Below are positions 56,892-64,000 of a stretch of 64,000 nt of DNA, piece by piece. This DNA comes from Symplocastrum torsivum CPER-KK1 (GTDB lineage: Bacteria; Cyanobacteriota; Cyanobacteriia; Cyanobacteriales; Coleofasciculaceae), in the NCBI GenBank assembly GCA_019358875.1, contig JAHHIF010000018.1, forward strand, positions 1 through 64,000, in the 5' to 3' direction. A model generated the notes under the pieces. The model was not told the origin of the DNA and ran no database searches. It saw only the letters and a program-made list of their open reading frames with translations. How positions within the stretch are numbered: position 1 is the stretch's first letter; the number at the start of each line of letters is the position of its first letter. The translations under genes and the position numbers were made by a program.

Positions 56892-57803
56892 CTACTCTTG
56901 CTTGATATCTCGCAACATTAGCGCCTCAACGGCTGCTTGTGGTGTAATCTCCCCTTGAAGCAAGCGATAAACCTGACGAGTGATAGGCACTGAGATTCCT
57001 CGCCTTTGCGCTCGTTCAACCAAAACGGCTGTTGTGTTGACACCTTCTGCTGTTCCCTCTAGGTGTGCCAAGATGTCCCTTAGGGTTTTGCCTTGGGCGA
57101 GTTGGTAACCCACTTGATAATTGCGGCTGAGGCTGCTGTTGCAGGTTGCCAATAAGTCTCCCAGTCCTGACAAGCCATAGAATGTTTCGGGTTGAGCGCT
57201 CCAATCTGCGCCGACTCGGATGATTTCAGTCAGTCCACGAGTGAGGAGAGCCGCTTTGGCGTTTGTTCCTAACTGCAAGCCATCACAGGCACCCGATGCG
57301 ATCGCCATAACATTTTTGAGCGTACCACCCAGTTCAACACCAAGGGGGTCAGGATTGGTGTAAACCCGGAAGTTCGGCGAAGAAAAGGCTTTCTGTACTA
57401 CCTCTGCTGCCTTCTTGTTGGTACTGGCAACAACACTAGCCGCAGGCAGTCCTTGCTTGATTTCTTTAGAAAGATTTGGGCCGGAGAGTACAACGACTGG
57501 ATTAGCAGGGAACTCCGCTTGCCAAATTTGAGAGGGAGTACGAGTCGTCGTAGCATCCAATCCTTTCGTTGCTGTTACGAAAATTGTCTCAGGAACAATT
57601 GGCAATGACTGTAACTGGGACACGACAGAACCGACACCTGACATGGAGACTGCTGATAGAACAATATTTGCCCCCACCAGGACATCCTCTAATCTTTCCT
57701 CGCTACGACGCGACCATATACAGACATCATGACCGTTTTGAGATGCCACAGAACTGAGGGCTGTTCCCCAGACACCGGCTCCAATGATGACGATTTTGGT
57801 CAT
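56892..57803 (-). CDS. gpsA: NAD(P)-dependent glycerol-3-phosphate dehydrogenase
   Basis: GpsA reduces dihydroxyacetone phosphate to sn-glycerol 3-phosphate for lipid synthesis. At 303 residues it is a shorter cyanobacterial form than the 330-340 residues of enterobacteria. The Rossmann motif GAGVWGTAL is at 8-16, VVLSGPNLSKEI near 97, the catalytic Lys lies in ELGGTLKNVMAIASG near 155, and GLSGLGDLLATC near 207. It lies 45 bp before lipA in order, both on the minus strand, so it is probably transcribed after lipA. Confidence 0.95.
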   Translation of the reverse strand: MTKIVIIGAGVWGTALSSVASQNGHDVCIWSRRSEERLEDVLVGANIVLSAVSMSGVGSVVSQLQSLPIVPETIFVTATKGLDATTTRTPSQIWQAEFPANPVVVLSGPNLSKEIKQGLPAASVVASTNKKAAEVVQKAFSSPNFRVYTNPDPLGVELGGTLKNVMAIASGACDGLQLGTNAKAALLTRGLTEIIRVGADWSAQPETFYGLSGLGDLLATCNSSLSRNYQVGYQLAQGKTLRDILAHLEGTAEGVNTTAVLVERAQRRGISVPITRQVYRLLQGEITPQAAVEALMLRDIKQE

Positions 57804-57847
57804 TTGTTAGTGGTTTAGTTGTCAGTTGTCGTCAGCGTAGCATCCTA

Positions 57848-58732
57848 TTACCCCAGCACATCTTGTCTAGGATAGCGTTTCATTAACTCCCTGACTTGTT
57901 CAGCGTGGTAGGAACTGCGGGTAAGCGGGGAGGAGACGACTTGCAAGAATCCTAAGGATTCACCCAGTTTTCTCCAAGCATCAAATTGTGCGGGTGTAAT
58001 GAACTGAGCAACATCTAAGTGTTTTTGGCTCGGTTGGAGATACTGTCCAATCGTGAGGATATCGCAGCCTACTGCACGTAAGTCCTGCATGACTTCTCGG
58101 ATTTCTGCATCGGTTTCACCCAAACCAACCATCACGCCAGATTTTGTATAAGTCCAAGGCGCTAGCTCACGCGATCGCCTCAGGAGTTCAAGCGATCGCT
58201 GATAATTTCCCTGAGGACGCACCCGTCGATAGAGTCGGGGTACAGTTTCAGTATTATGATTAAGGACTTCTGGTTTAGCCTGGAGAATTACTTCAAGGGA
58301 ATCCCAGTTTCCACATAAGTCAGGAACCAGCACCTCAATGGTTGTCTGGGCTGAGACACTACCGATCGCTTCGATACAACGTGCAAATTGGGAAGCTCCC
58401 CCATCCGGTAAATCATCCCGGTTTACTGAGGTAATAACTACATGGTTTAAGGCTAAACGCCGTACTGCTTCTGCTAAGCGTGTTGGTTCAGTAGGGTCAA
58501 GGGCTTTGGGCTTTTTCTCAAAGTCAATATCACAGTAGGGACAGGCGCGAGTGCAAGCTGGTCCCATAATCAAAAACGTAGCGGTTCCAGCATTGAAACA
58601 CTCGCCAATGTTTGGGCATGAAGCTTCTTCACAGACAGTATTTAGCGCCAAATCCCGTAAAATTTCTTTAACGTTTCCGACGCGCTCCCACTGAGGTGCT
58701 TTAACACGTAACCATTCTGGCTTAACAACCAC
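57848..58732 (-). CDS. lipA: Lipoyl synthase
   Basis: LipA inserts two sulfurs into protein-bound octanoate, using SAM radicals and a sacrificed iron-sulfur cluster. The auxiliary cluster motif CEEASCPNIGEC and the radical-SAM motif CTRACPYC are intact, and the C-terminal RSSYHAE is typical. I place the start at the GTG at 58732 (VVVKPEWLRVKAPQW), giving 294 residues; an upstream start at 58780 adds 16 residues unlike the family. gpsA follows 44 bp after the lipA stop. The promoter lies between lipA and the divergent tRNA-Pro. Confidence 0.94.
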   Translation of the reverse strand: MVVKPEWLRVKAPQWERVGNVKEILRDLALNTVCEEASCPNIGECFNAGTATFLIMGPACTRACPYCDIDFEKKPKALDPTEPTRLAEAVRRLALNHVVITSVNRDDLPDGGASQFARCIEAIGSVSAQTTIEVLVPDLCGNWDSLEVILQAKPEVLNHNTETVPRLYRRVRPQGNYQRSLELLRRSRELAPWTYTKSGVMVGLGETDAEIREVMQDLRAVGCDILTIGQYLQPSQKHLDVAQFITPAQFDAWRKLGESLGFLQVVSSPLTRSSYHAEQVRELMKRYPRQDVLG

Positions 58733-58832
58733 TCTCTTAGAATAGCTCCCACTGAAGTTACACAGTGTTAATCCTAGCAAGCGCGAGGCTCTTTGCCATA
58801 CAACGTGATATGATGTATGGATTATAGCTTAT

Positions 58833-58906
<74 letters not shown>

Positions 58907-59368
58907 CTGCAAAGCATTGCAAATTAAAGGCTCTTAGCTTTTGTAGCTATAGAGTCTCAATTTATTTTTTGAGTGTAGAGAAATCAATGGCAAAAGGAGT
59001 AAATTTAGATACAGATAGTCTTAATAAAGTTATCTTGCAATCAAATTTTCAAAATTGTTGAATAAGCCGCCGTTGAAGTCATCCCCACCACTGATGAGCA
59101 TCGCACGCCTCTAAAAAGCGATCGCTCTAATCCATCACGCTTCATACACTGTAAATATTACTCAATATCAAGTTCAGCTTTTTGACAAAGGCTAGGTCTG
59201 ACACTAGTAGGGTATCCAGAGTAAACTGTTGCTGACACTCTTGCCTTAAGACAGGTAGTTATCGCTTAGGTTCGCTTTGAGATAACAACTTGCAGGTGTG
59301 TGAGTTATTTTTACCCTTAAGTTCAAAACATACACTCTTACTTGGCAGATGCCCGTTAGTCCAGCTTT
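58907..59368. other. Intergenic region after tRNA-Pro
   Basis: About 460 bp. A 24-codon frame at 58987-59061 (starts MAKGVNLDTDSLNK) is too short to support. A GCGATCGC site is at 59118. No gene is recognised. Confidence 0.4.
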
Positions 59369-60277
59369 ATGTCAGTCGCGCAACCAATATTTATCTTGGG
59401 ATCTCAATGTTCTTTCACCTCCTTGGTTTGGGCTATGCTTGGTCAGCACCCGGAAACCTATGGAGTGCCAGAACTCAATCTGTTGCTCACAGAAACTTTA
59501 GAGGAGTTCGCTCTCAGTCTAAGAGGTTCACGCCAATTCCAAAGTCATGGATTATTGCGTACTATCGCTCAACTTTATGCTGGTGAACAAACTCTGTGTT
59601 CCATTGACATGGCACATCGTTGGATTTTTAACCGTCTTCACTCTATGACCGCAGAAATTTATTTTGAGTTATGTCATAAAGTTTCTCCTCTGCGTCTAGT
59701 CGAATCCAGCCATGTGTATGCCACTGATCTGGAAATCTTAAATCGCATCTACAACACTTTTCCGCACGCTTACTTCCTTCATTTGCTTTGTCATCCCAGA
59801 ACTCAAGGCGAGTCAATTATGAAGATAGCTAATGGTGCTATGGCAATTCTAGAGGACTGGATAGATTATTCAACTGAGCCACCAGTCGTAGAGCCGCAGT
59901 ATGGTTGGTACAAGCTCAACTCCAACATTTTAGATTTTTTGAAAGGTGTTCCTGCTAGTCAAAAAATGACTATTCGTGGCGAAGACATTATCAACGAGCC
60001 TTGCTTCAATCTGGAAAATATCTGTCGCTGGTTAAACTTAAACTGGGATGAATCTGTCTCAGCGGCGCTATTGCGTCCTCAAGATTCATCCTATGCTTCT
60101 TATGGGCCTTATGGAACTCATTTGGGTCTCGATCCGCACTTTCTCAAATATCCCGCTCTTGAGGCACATAAAACGACAGGAGTCGTTAAGCTCGAAGGCC
60201 GACTCTCATGGCGCAATGATGATAAGGGATTCATCCCTGAGGTACTCCAAATGGCTCAAGAATTTGGTTACGAGTAG
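59369..60277 (+). CDS. Sulfotransferase-family protein
   Basis: The 302-residue soluble protein resembles PAPS-dependent sulfotransferases of the Sulfotransfer_3 type. The N-terminal phosphosulfate loop is ILGSQCSFTSLVWAML near residue 8 (GSQCSFTSL in place of GxxRSGTT). HLLCHPRTQGESI near 143 corresponds to the 3'-phosphate region, and KMTIRGEDIINEPC near 200 fits the C-terminal core. The Arg usually seen in the loop is replaced by Gln, so activity is not certain. The acceptor is unknown. It is followed by a hairpin and the hydrolase gene. Confidence 0.7.
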   Translation: MSVAQPIFILGSQCSFTSLVWAMLGQHPETYGVPELNLLLTETLEEFALSLRGSRQFQSHGLLRTIAQLYAGEQTLCSIDMAHRWIFNRLHSMTAEIYFELCHKVSPLRLVESSHVYATDLEILNRIYNTFPHAYFLHLLCHPRTQGESIMKIANGAMAILEDWIDYSTEPPVVEPQYGWYKLNSNILDFLKGVPASQKMTIRGEDIINEPCFNLENICRWLNLNWDESVSAALLRPQDSSYASYGPYGTHLGLDPHFLKYPALEAHKTTGVVKLEGRLSWRNDDKGFIPEVLQMAQEFGYE

Positions 60278-60317
60278 ATTTTTTTTTGCTGAAACATGCT
60301 GATGTTAATAGGAAACG

Positions 60318-60350
60318 AAGAGGTTCCCTATGTGGATCAAGGAACCTCTT
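60318..60350 (+). promoter_or_regulatory. 10-bp hairpin upstream of hydrolase
   Basis: AAGAGGTTCC (60318-60327) pairs exactly with GGAACCTCTT (60341-60350). The ATG at 60358 follows 7 bp later. No T-tract is present, so it may be a leader structure or a weak terminator of the sulfotransferase gene. Confidence 0.5.
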
Positions 60351-60357
60351 GGTAAAA

Positions 60358-61647
60358 ATGAAAGTCAAAAAGTTTAATTTAAGACTGGAAAAATTACCTC
60401 CAAAGTGGGTAGACTTCTGTATGAATTGCAAAGTTAAGGTTTTTTTACCACTAGCAGTGCTTCGTTGTGCCACTTCAGTTGTGCTGACGCTCTTAATAGC
60501 AAGTAGCTGTAGTGCTTTCCCGATCAGCCAGTCTTCCTCTAGAACACAAACGGGAGATTCTGTGTATAAACAGAACTCTGAACCTCATACTATTAGTTCC
60601 CTTCCCAAAGCGGAAGTAACCAATTCTGTGTATCAAGCTAATCCAGGACCCTATACGGTCGGCGTTTTGGATAATATCACCCTCACAGACACTCGTCGCG
60701 ATCGCGATGTGCCAGTCAAGATTTACTATCCACAAGGACAGGGACCGTTCCCTGTGATCATCTTCTCGCATGGAGCAGGAGGCTCTAAAGAAATCTATAG
60801 TTACCTGGGCGAGTTTTGGGCAAGTCATGGATATGTCTCTATCCATCCCACACACCAAGGTACTGATACAACTGTCCTGAGAACACAGGGACTAGCAGGA
60901 CTAGCCAGAAATAGCAATGAGCCTAGACAACGCCAGCAGCGTTCTCAAGATATATCGTTCATAATCGACTCTTTCGGTACATTGGAACGTCAGGCTCCCG
61001 AACTAGGCGCAAAAATGGATCAATCCCGAATTGGGGTTGCGGGTCATTCTCTTGGTGCTTACACAACTATGGCAGTTGCTGGAGTCCGCCTAGCTCCCCC
61101 TTGGGGTCAAGGTGGAGGGGTTCGTGACCCCCGTGTTCGAGCCTTTATTGCGATCTCTCCTCAAGGTCCAGGAGATGCTGGTCTAGATAGGTACTCCTGG
61201 GATGCAATTACAGCACCAGTGATGATTGTGACAGGTACTCGTGACATCGCACGTGAGACTGTAGGACGCCAAGAACAGCCAGCATCGTGGCGGCGGCAGT
61301 CTTTTCAGTACATGCCTCCTGGAGATAAATATCTTGTCTGGATCACGGGTGCTACCCACTCCGCTTTTGGTACCGGTGAGAGTCGCGCTGGTATAAGAGG
61401 TGAAAATGGTGTAGGACTGAGGAGGAGAAGATTGCTAAGAGAGAACAGGCAAAGACAAACTGACGCTAACACTGAAGCTAACACGACTGGGATAGCTGAT
61501 ACAGAGACTGTACAACGCTATACCAAAATAGCAAGCCTAGCTTTTTGGGATGCTTATCTCAAGGGAGAAACCCCAGCCAGAACCTATCTGAAGTCCACTC
61601 AGCTTCAAACTTATAGTGATGGTGATGTCTCAGTTTCTGTGAAGTAA
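60358..61647 (+). CDS. Exported alpha/beta hydrolase
   Basis: The hydrolase is of the dienelactone or PAF-acetylhydrolase type. From the ATG at 60358 it has 429 residues; other possible starts are 60286, which would translate the hairpin, and 60421, which begins directly at a signal peptide (MNCKVKVFLPLAVLRC). A hydrophobic export segment ends in LTLLIASSCSA. The oxyanion region reads VIIFSHGAGGSKE, the nucleophile elbow is AGHSLGAYT, MIVTGTRDIA holds the acid and GATHSAFG the His. The triad looks complete. The substrate is not known. Confidence 0.82.
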   Translation: MKVKKFNLRLEKLPPKWVDFCMNCKVKVFLPLAVLRCATSVVLTLLIASSCSAFPISQSSSRTQTGDSVYKQNSEPHTISSLPKAEVTNSVYQANPGPYTVGVLDNITLTDTRRDRDVPVKIYYPQGQGPFPVIIFSHGAGGSKEIYSYLGEFWASHGYVSIHPTHQGTDTTVLRTQGLAGLARNSNEPRQRQQRSQDISFIIDSFGTLERQAPELGAKMDQSRIGVAGHSLGAYTTMAVAGVRLAPPWGQGGGVRDPRVRAFIAISPQGPGDAGLDRYSWDAITAPVMIVTGTRDIARETVGRQEQPASWRRQSFQYMPPGDKYLVWITGATHSAFGTGESRAGIRGENGVGLRRRRLLRENRQRQTDANTEANTTGIADTETVQRYTKIASLAFWDAYLKGETPARTYLKSTQLQTYSDGDVSVSVK

Positions 61648-61693
61648 TTGGCGCTCTTGTCTACTAAGTAGATTTTGCCTGTTGGTCAAGAGA

Positions 61694-64000
61694 TTAAGGA
61701 AGCCAAGACCAAATTTCAACCTGTACAAAGCGAACAATAGAACGAGTGAAGGCGGCAAAAACTGGCATGGTGCGTCCTTCAATCTTTGCATAACCAGACA
61801 TCCCAGCTTTAAGCAATCTATCTGTGTTAGGCAGGTCTACAGTGACTTTTACAAACTGTTCAGTCAAGCTAGAAGTAGATTCATCAGCATTAGTAAGCTT
61901 AGTGGAATCACTAGCAGCGATCGGCTCCACAGAAACCACTTCTCCAGTAAGGGGTTTATCTGGATAAGCTAAAAGCTTAACCTCTACTTTTCTACCGACA
62001 GAAAAATCGCCTATATCGTATTCTGGGACTTCTACTTCGCCTCGAATATGATGATTATCTTCAGCAACAGCAAACGTTTCACCTTGATCTAGATAGCTAC
62101 CCACTTTTTGGTTAAGAGATGAGGTCACTAGATAACCATCAATTGGCATCACCAAGGGAGTTCGTTTAACTTGGTCTTGATTATATTTCAACTGTTGCTG
62201 GAAACGCTTAAGATTAGCACGAGCCGCTTCAACTTCTTTACGAGCTGCTTCAATCTCTTCAGGAAAAGGACCACTCAACACTGAGGCTAAGTTAGCTTCT
62301 GCTTTCTTTATATCTTGACGCTTTTTCTCTACATTCTGTTTGGCTTCTTCAACATTCTGTTTGGCTTCTTCAACATTACTACGGTCTGTTTCTGCATCTT
62401 TTGCAGAATTTTCATATTGTTGTAAGGAGAAAGCGCCCGTATTGTACAAAGCCTTATAACGTTCCGCTTGACGAGAGCTAAATTCTGCCTTGCCAATAGC
62501 TGTTTTAAGCTGTTCTTGAGCAACTTCCACTTGTTGTTTGGCAACTTCCACTTGTTGTTTGTCAACTTCCACTTGTTGTTTGGCAACTTCTACATCTTCC
62601 TTTCTAGGAGTAGCGAGTAGTTTTTTCAAGTTAGCCTGTTGCTTCTCTAGCTCAGCTTGCTGCTGTCTTACTTGCTCTTGTGTTATTAATACTGAATTTT
62701 CTATATCAACTGCCTCTAAATTCGCAATTACAGTTCCCGCTTTTATCCATTGACCATCTCCACCCTCGAAAAAAACTTTAGTGATTTTACCTTTGACTTG
62801 TGCTTGAATCTGCTGCTGTGTTGGAGGTGAGATTTTGATTACACCACCAGGACGATATGGGTAAGGCAAAAAAAGTAATATACCTAAAGCAACTAAAAGA
62901 GATAGTCTAATGAATTTCTTCACCCAAGACTTTAGTATCTTATTAAAGCTGTTCGATTTATTAACAGATTTAGGAAAATCACTGAGAAACAAATCTACCT
63001 CTCCCAGTGGATGAAATAATGGTGTTTGCCGAGAGCGATCGCTTGTTTTTTCTAAATTATTTTGGTTATGTGAGTTCTTTCTATCCTGCTTTGGGTGAGT
63101 CGCTACCCATAAAGTCCGAAAGCCCAGCATAAAAGGTAGACTAATTAGTAAAGCTGTGGCTCCGTTTCCTAAAATACCAGGAGAAATATTTCTTAGCAGC
63201 CTATGAGACATATCATTAACTAGCTTTAGTGCCAAGAATATCCAAGTAAGGATCATCAGAAGAGATAATCCTTGTAGCTTCAGTTTCTCTGGGAAAGTTA
63301 ATCGCTTTGGCAAAGGTCGCCGCTTCAGGATCATATCGAAGATAAGAAGATTCTTTTTAAGCCAGTTCGGGGGAAGACGAAAGTATGCAATCATCAATCC
63401 GTAACCGTCAGATGGCCAAAACGGGCTGGAGTCAAAGAGGAAGTCTAGGTATCCCATATAAGCCAATGAAATAGCCCAACCTCTCAATCCATTTTCAGTT
63501 CCCTTCGTCCAGTACCAAATCAAGGTTCCTAAAGAAAATATAAGAATTCTAATTATTAGTGGTGTGCCAAAAGACCATAACTGAATCTTACGTGGAAGCT
63601 GCCATATCCCATCTTTTTTTAGATAAAAGCGAGGCAGAATCCCAAATGTTAGCTTCAGCCCAAACTCTCCTACAATTCCACCATAAGAAGTGCAAACTAT
63701 TCCCTGAGCTAGCTTACTAGTTAAATTGACGACAGTCATGTTTAAAAGATGATAAGCCACCCAAGAGGTCGGTTTTACCAATAAACCTATATCGCGTCTA
63801 AATAGTAATTGATTGTTGAATATAGTAAATAAAGCTAATATCAATAAAGGGATTAGTAACCAAAGTAACAAAGTGGCAATTGGCTGAAAAGGCTTAGCCA
63901 TCTTTGCCAGAAATTTAAAAAATGATTCTGAATTAGATACTGCCCAGACTTTGCCTCTTTTTCCTTTCTTTCGACGCTTAGATAGAGTTGAGAATTGTAA
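61694..64000 (-). CDS. HlyD-type adaptor fused to degenerate M50-like membrane domain (partial 5' end)
   Basis: The frame is open from 61694 to the right window edge, so the true start may lie outside; an ATG at 63901 gives 735 residues. The N-terminal half has several membrane spans resembling peptide zinc-metalloprotease (M50) fusions. The metal motif is lost: where HExGH is expected the sequence reads LTSKLAQG, followed by the usual CTSYGG. The C-terminal half from about residue 345 is a HlyD membrane-fusion adaptor with a membrane span, lipoyl halves (AQVKGKITKVFFEGGDGQW), a long coiled coil and a beta-barrel (LVMPIDGYLVTS). It probably works with an ABC exporter encoded upstream, outside the window. 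Confidence 0.85.
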   Translation of the reverse strand, partial: LQFSTLSKRRKKGKRGKVWAVSNSESFFKFLAKMAKPFQPIATLLLWLLIPLLILALFTIFNNQLLFRRDIGLLVKPTSWVAYHLLNMTVVNLTSKLAQGIVCTSYGGIVGEFGLKLTFGILPRFYLKKDGIWQLPRKIQLWSFGTPLIIRILIFSLGTLIWYWTKGTENGLRGWAISLAYMGYLDFLFDSSPFWPSDGYGLMIAYFRLPPNWLKKNLLIFDMILKRRPLPKRLTFPEKLKLQGLSLLMILTWIFLALKLVNDMSHRLLRNISPGILGNGATALLISLPFMLGFRTLWVATHPKQDRKNSHNQNNLEKTSDRSRQTPLFHPLGEVDLFLSDFPKSVNKSNSFNKILKSWVKKFIRLSLLVALGILLFLPYPYRPGGVIKISPPTQQQIQAQVKGKITKVFFEGGDGQWIKAGTVIANLEAVDIENSVLITQEQVRQQQAELEKQQANLKKLLATPRKEDVEVAKQQVEVDKQQVEVAKQQVEVAQEQLKTAIGKAEFSSRQAERYKALYNTGAFSLQQYENSAKDAETDRSNVEEAKQNVEEAKQNVEKKRQDIKKAEANLASVLSGPFPEEIEAARKEVEAARANLKRFQQQLKYNQDQVKRTPLVMPIDGYLVTSSLNQKVGSYLDQGETFAVAEDNHHIRGEVEVPEYDIGDFSVGRKVEVKLLAYPDKPLTGEVVSVEPIAASDSTKLTNADESTSSLTEQFVKVTVDLPNTDRLLKAGMSGYAKIEGRTMPVFAAFTRSIVRFVQVEIWSWLP
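62332..62373 (-). repeat. 21-nt repeat in HlyD coiled coil (2 copies)
   Basis: Two exact copies of a 21-nt unit encode the heptad V-E-E-A-K-Q-N of the coiled coil. Confidence 0.85.
62521..62583 (-). repeat. 21-nt repeat in HlyD coiled coil (3 copies)
   Basis: Three copies of a 21-nt unit differ by one base and encode the heptad V-E-V-A-K-Q-Q with one D variant. One unit equals one coiled-coil heptad. Confidence 0.88.

Noticed and set aside
58987..59061. 24-codon frame after tRNA-Pro
   Set aside because: Too short and without supporting features; no conserved family recalled.
61682..61972. 96-codon plus-strand frame inside the HlyD gene
   Set aside because: Shadow of the minus-strand HlyD coding sequence.

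Overview
The window looks like chromosome of a filamentous cyanobacterium. The octamer GCGATCGC (HIP1) recurs throughout. Many families are cyanobacterial: a SigC-type sigma factor, Ycf46, DUF3531, DUF2808, a phytochrome/cyanobacteriochrome kinase, large TPR-CHAT proteins, and the rpmH-rnpA-PH-yidC-jag-DUF177 block. Short tandem repeats such as CCCAATT and CCCGATT also occur. I cannot name the species; a large-genome Coleofasciculus/Microcoleus-like organism is a guess. I see no phage, insertion sequence or CRISPR array.

Layout. 0-7.4 kb: msrB, a DUF3531 gene, a NUDIX hydrolase overlapping a 1203-residue TPR-CHAT protein, a convergent PIN-toxin pair, and prs with a good terminator. 8-14 kb: a Ser/Thr kinase with an extracytoplasmic part, bioD, the remains of an ABC-2 permease, a PEP-CTERM protein and a TPR protein. 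14.3-21.6 kb: one minus-strand signalling operon, RsbR-RsbS-RsbT-(ATPase+PP2C phosphatase)-hybrid kinase-hybrid kinase. 22.2-25.9 kb: a very large photoreceptor kinase. 26-33 kb: a NADAR protein, an HD-like protein, a CBS-type hybrid kinase and a double-receiver adenylate cyclase. 33-40 kb: anmK, a second Ser/Thr kinase and the pnt transhydrogenase operon. 40.7-47.3 kb: DUF2808, then the ribosomal protein L34/RNase P/membrane insertase block and ycf46. 47.7-51 kb: a 58-residue membrane protein missed by length cutoffs, plus SH3 and peptidoglycan-binding envelope proteins. 51.1-55 kb: an adenylation-carrier-thioesterase enzyme and an FMN-dependent alpha-hydroxy-acid oxidase in the same reading frame, split only by one TGA. 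55-64 kb: sigC, gpsA, lipA, tRNA-Pro(CGG), a sulfotransferase, an alpha/beta hydrolase and an M50-like/HlyD transporter gene running off the right edge.

How the parts work together. The centre of the window is rich in signal input. The stressosome-like RsbRST set feeds histidine kinases rather than an adjacent sigma factor. The photoreceptor kinase combines a PAS-less phytochrome core (DIP and Cys-His motifs, PHY with PRxSF) with a DXCF cyanobacteriochrome GAF. The CBS kinase probably talks to the neighbouring cyclase.

The most unusual locus is the adenylation-carrier-thioesterase/oxidase gene. The TGA sits where a conserved Trp is expected. The predicted thioesterase catalytic His is encoded after the stop, and the open frame then runs directly into the oxidase. 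The adenylation domain lacks the Asp that binds an amino group, so an alpha-keto or alpha-hydroxy acid substrate, matched to the fused oxidase, is plausible.
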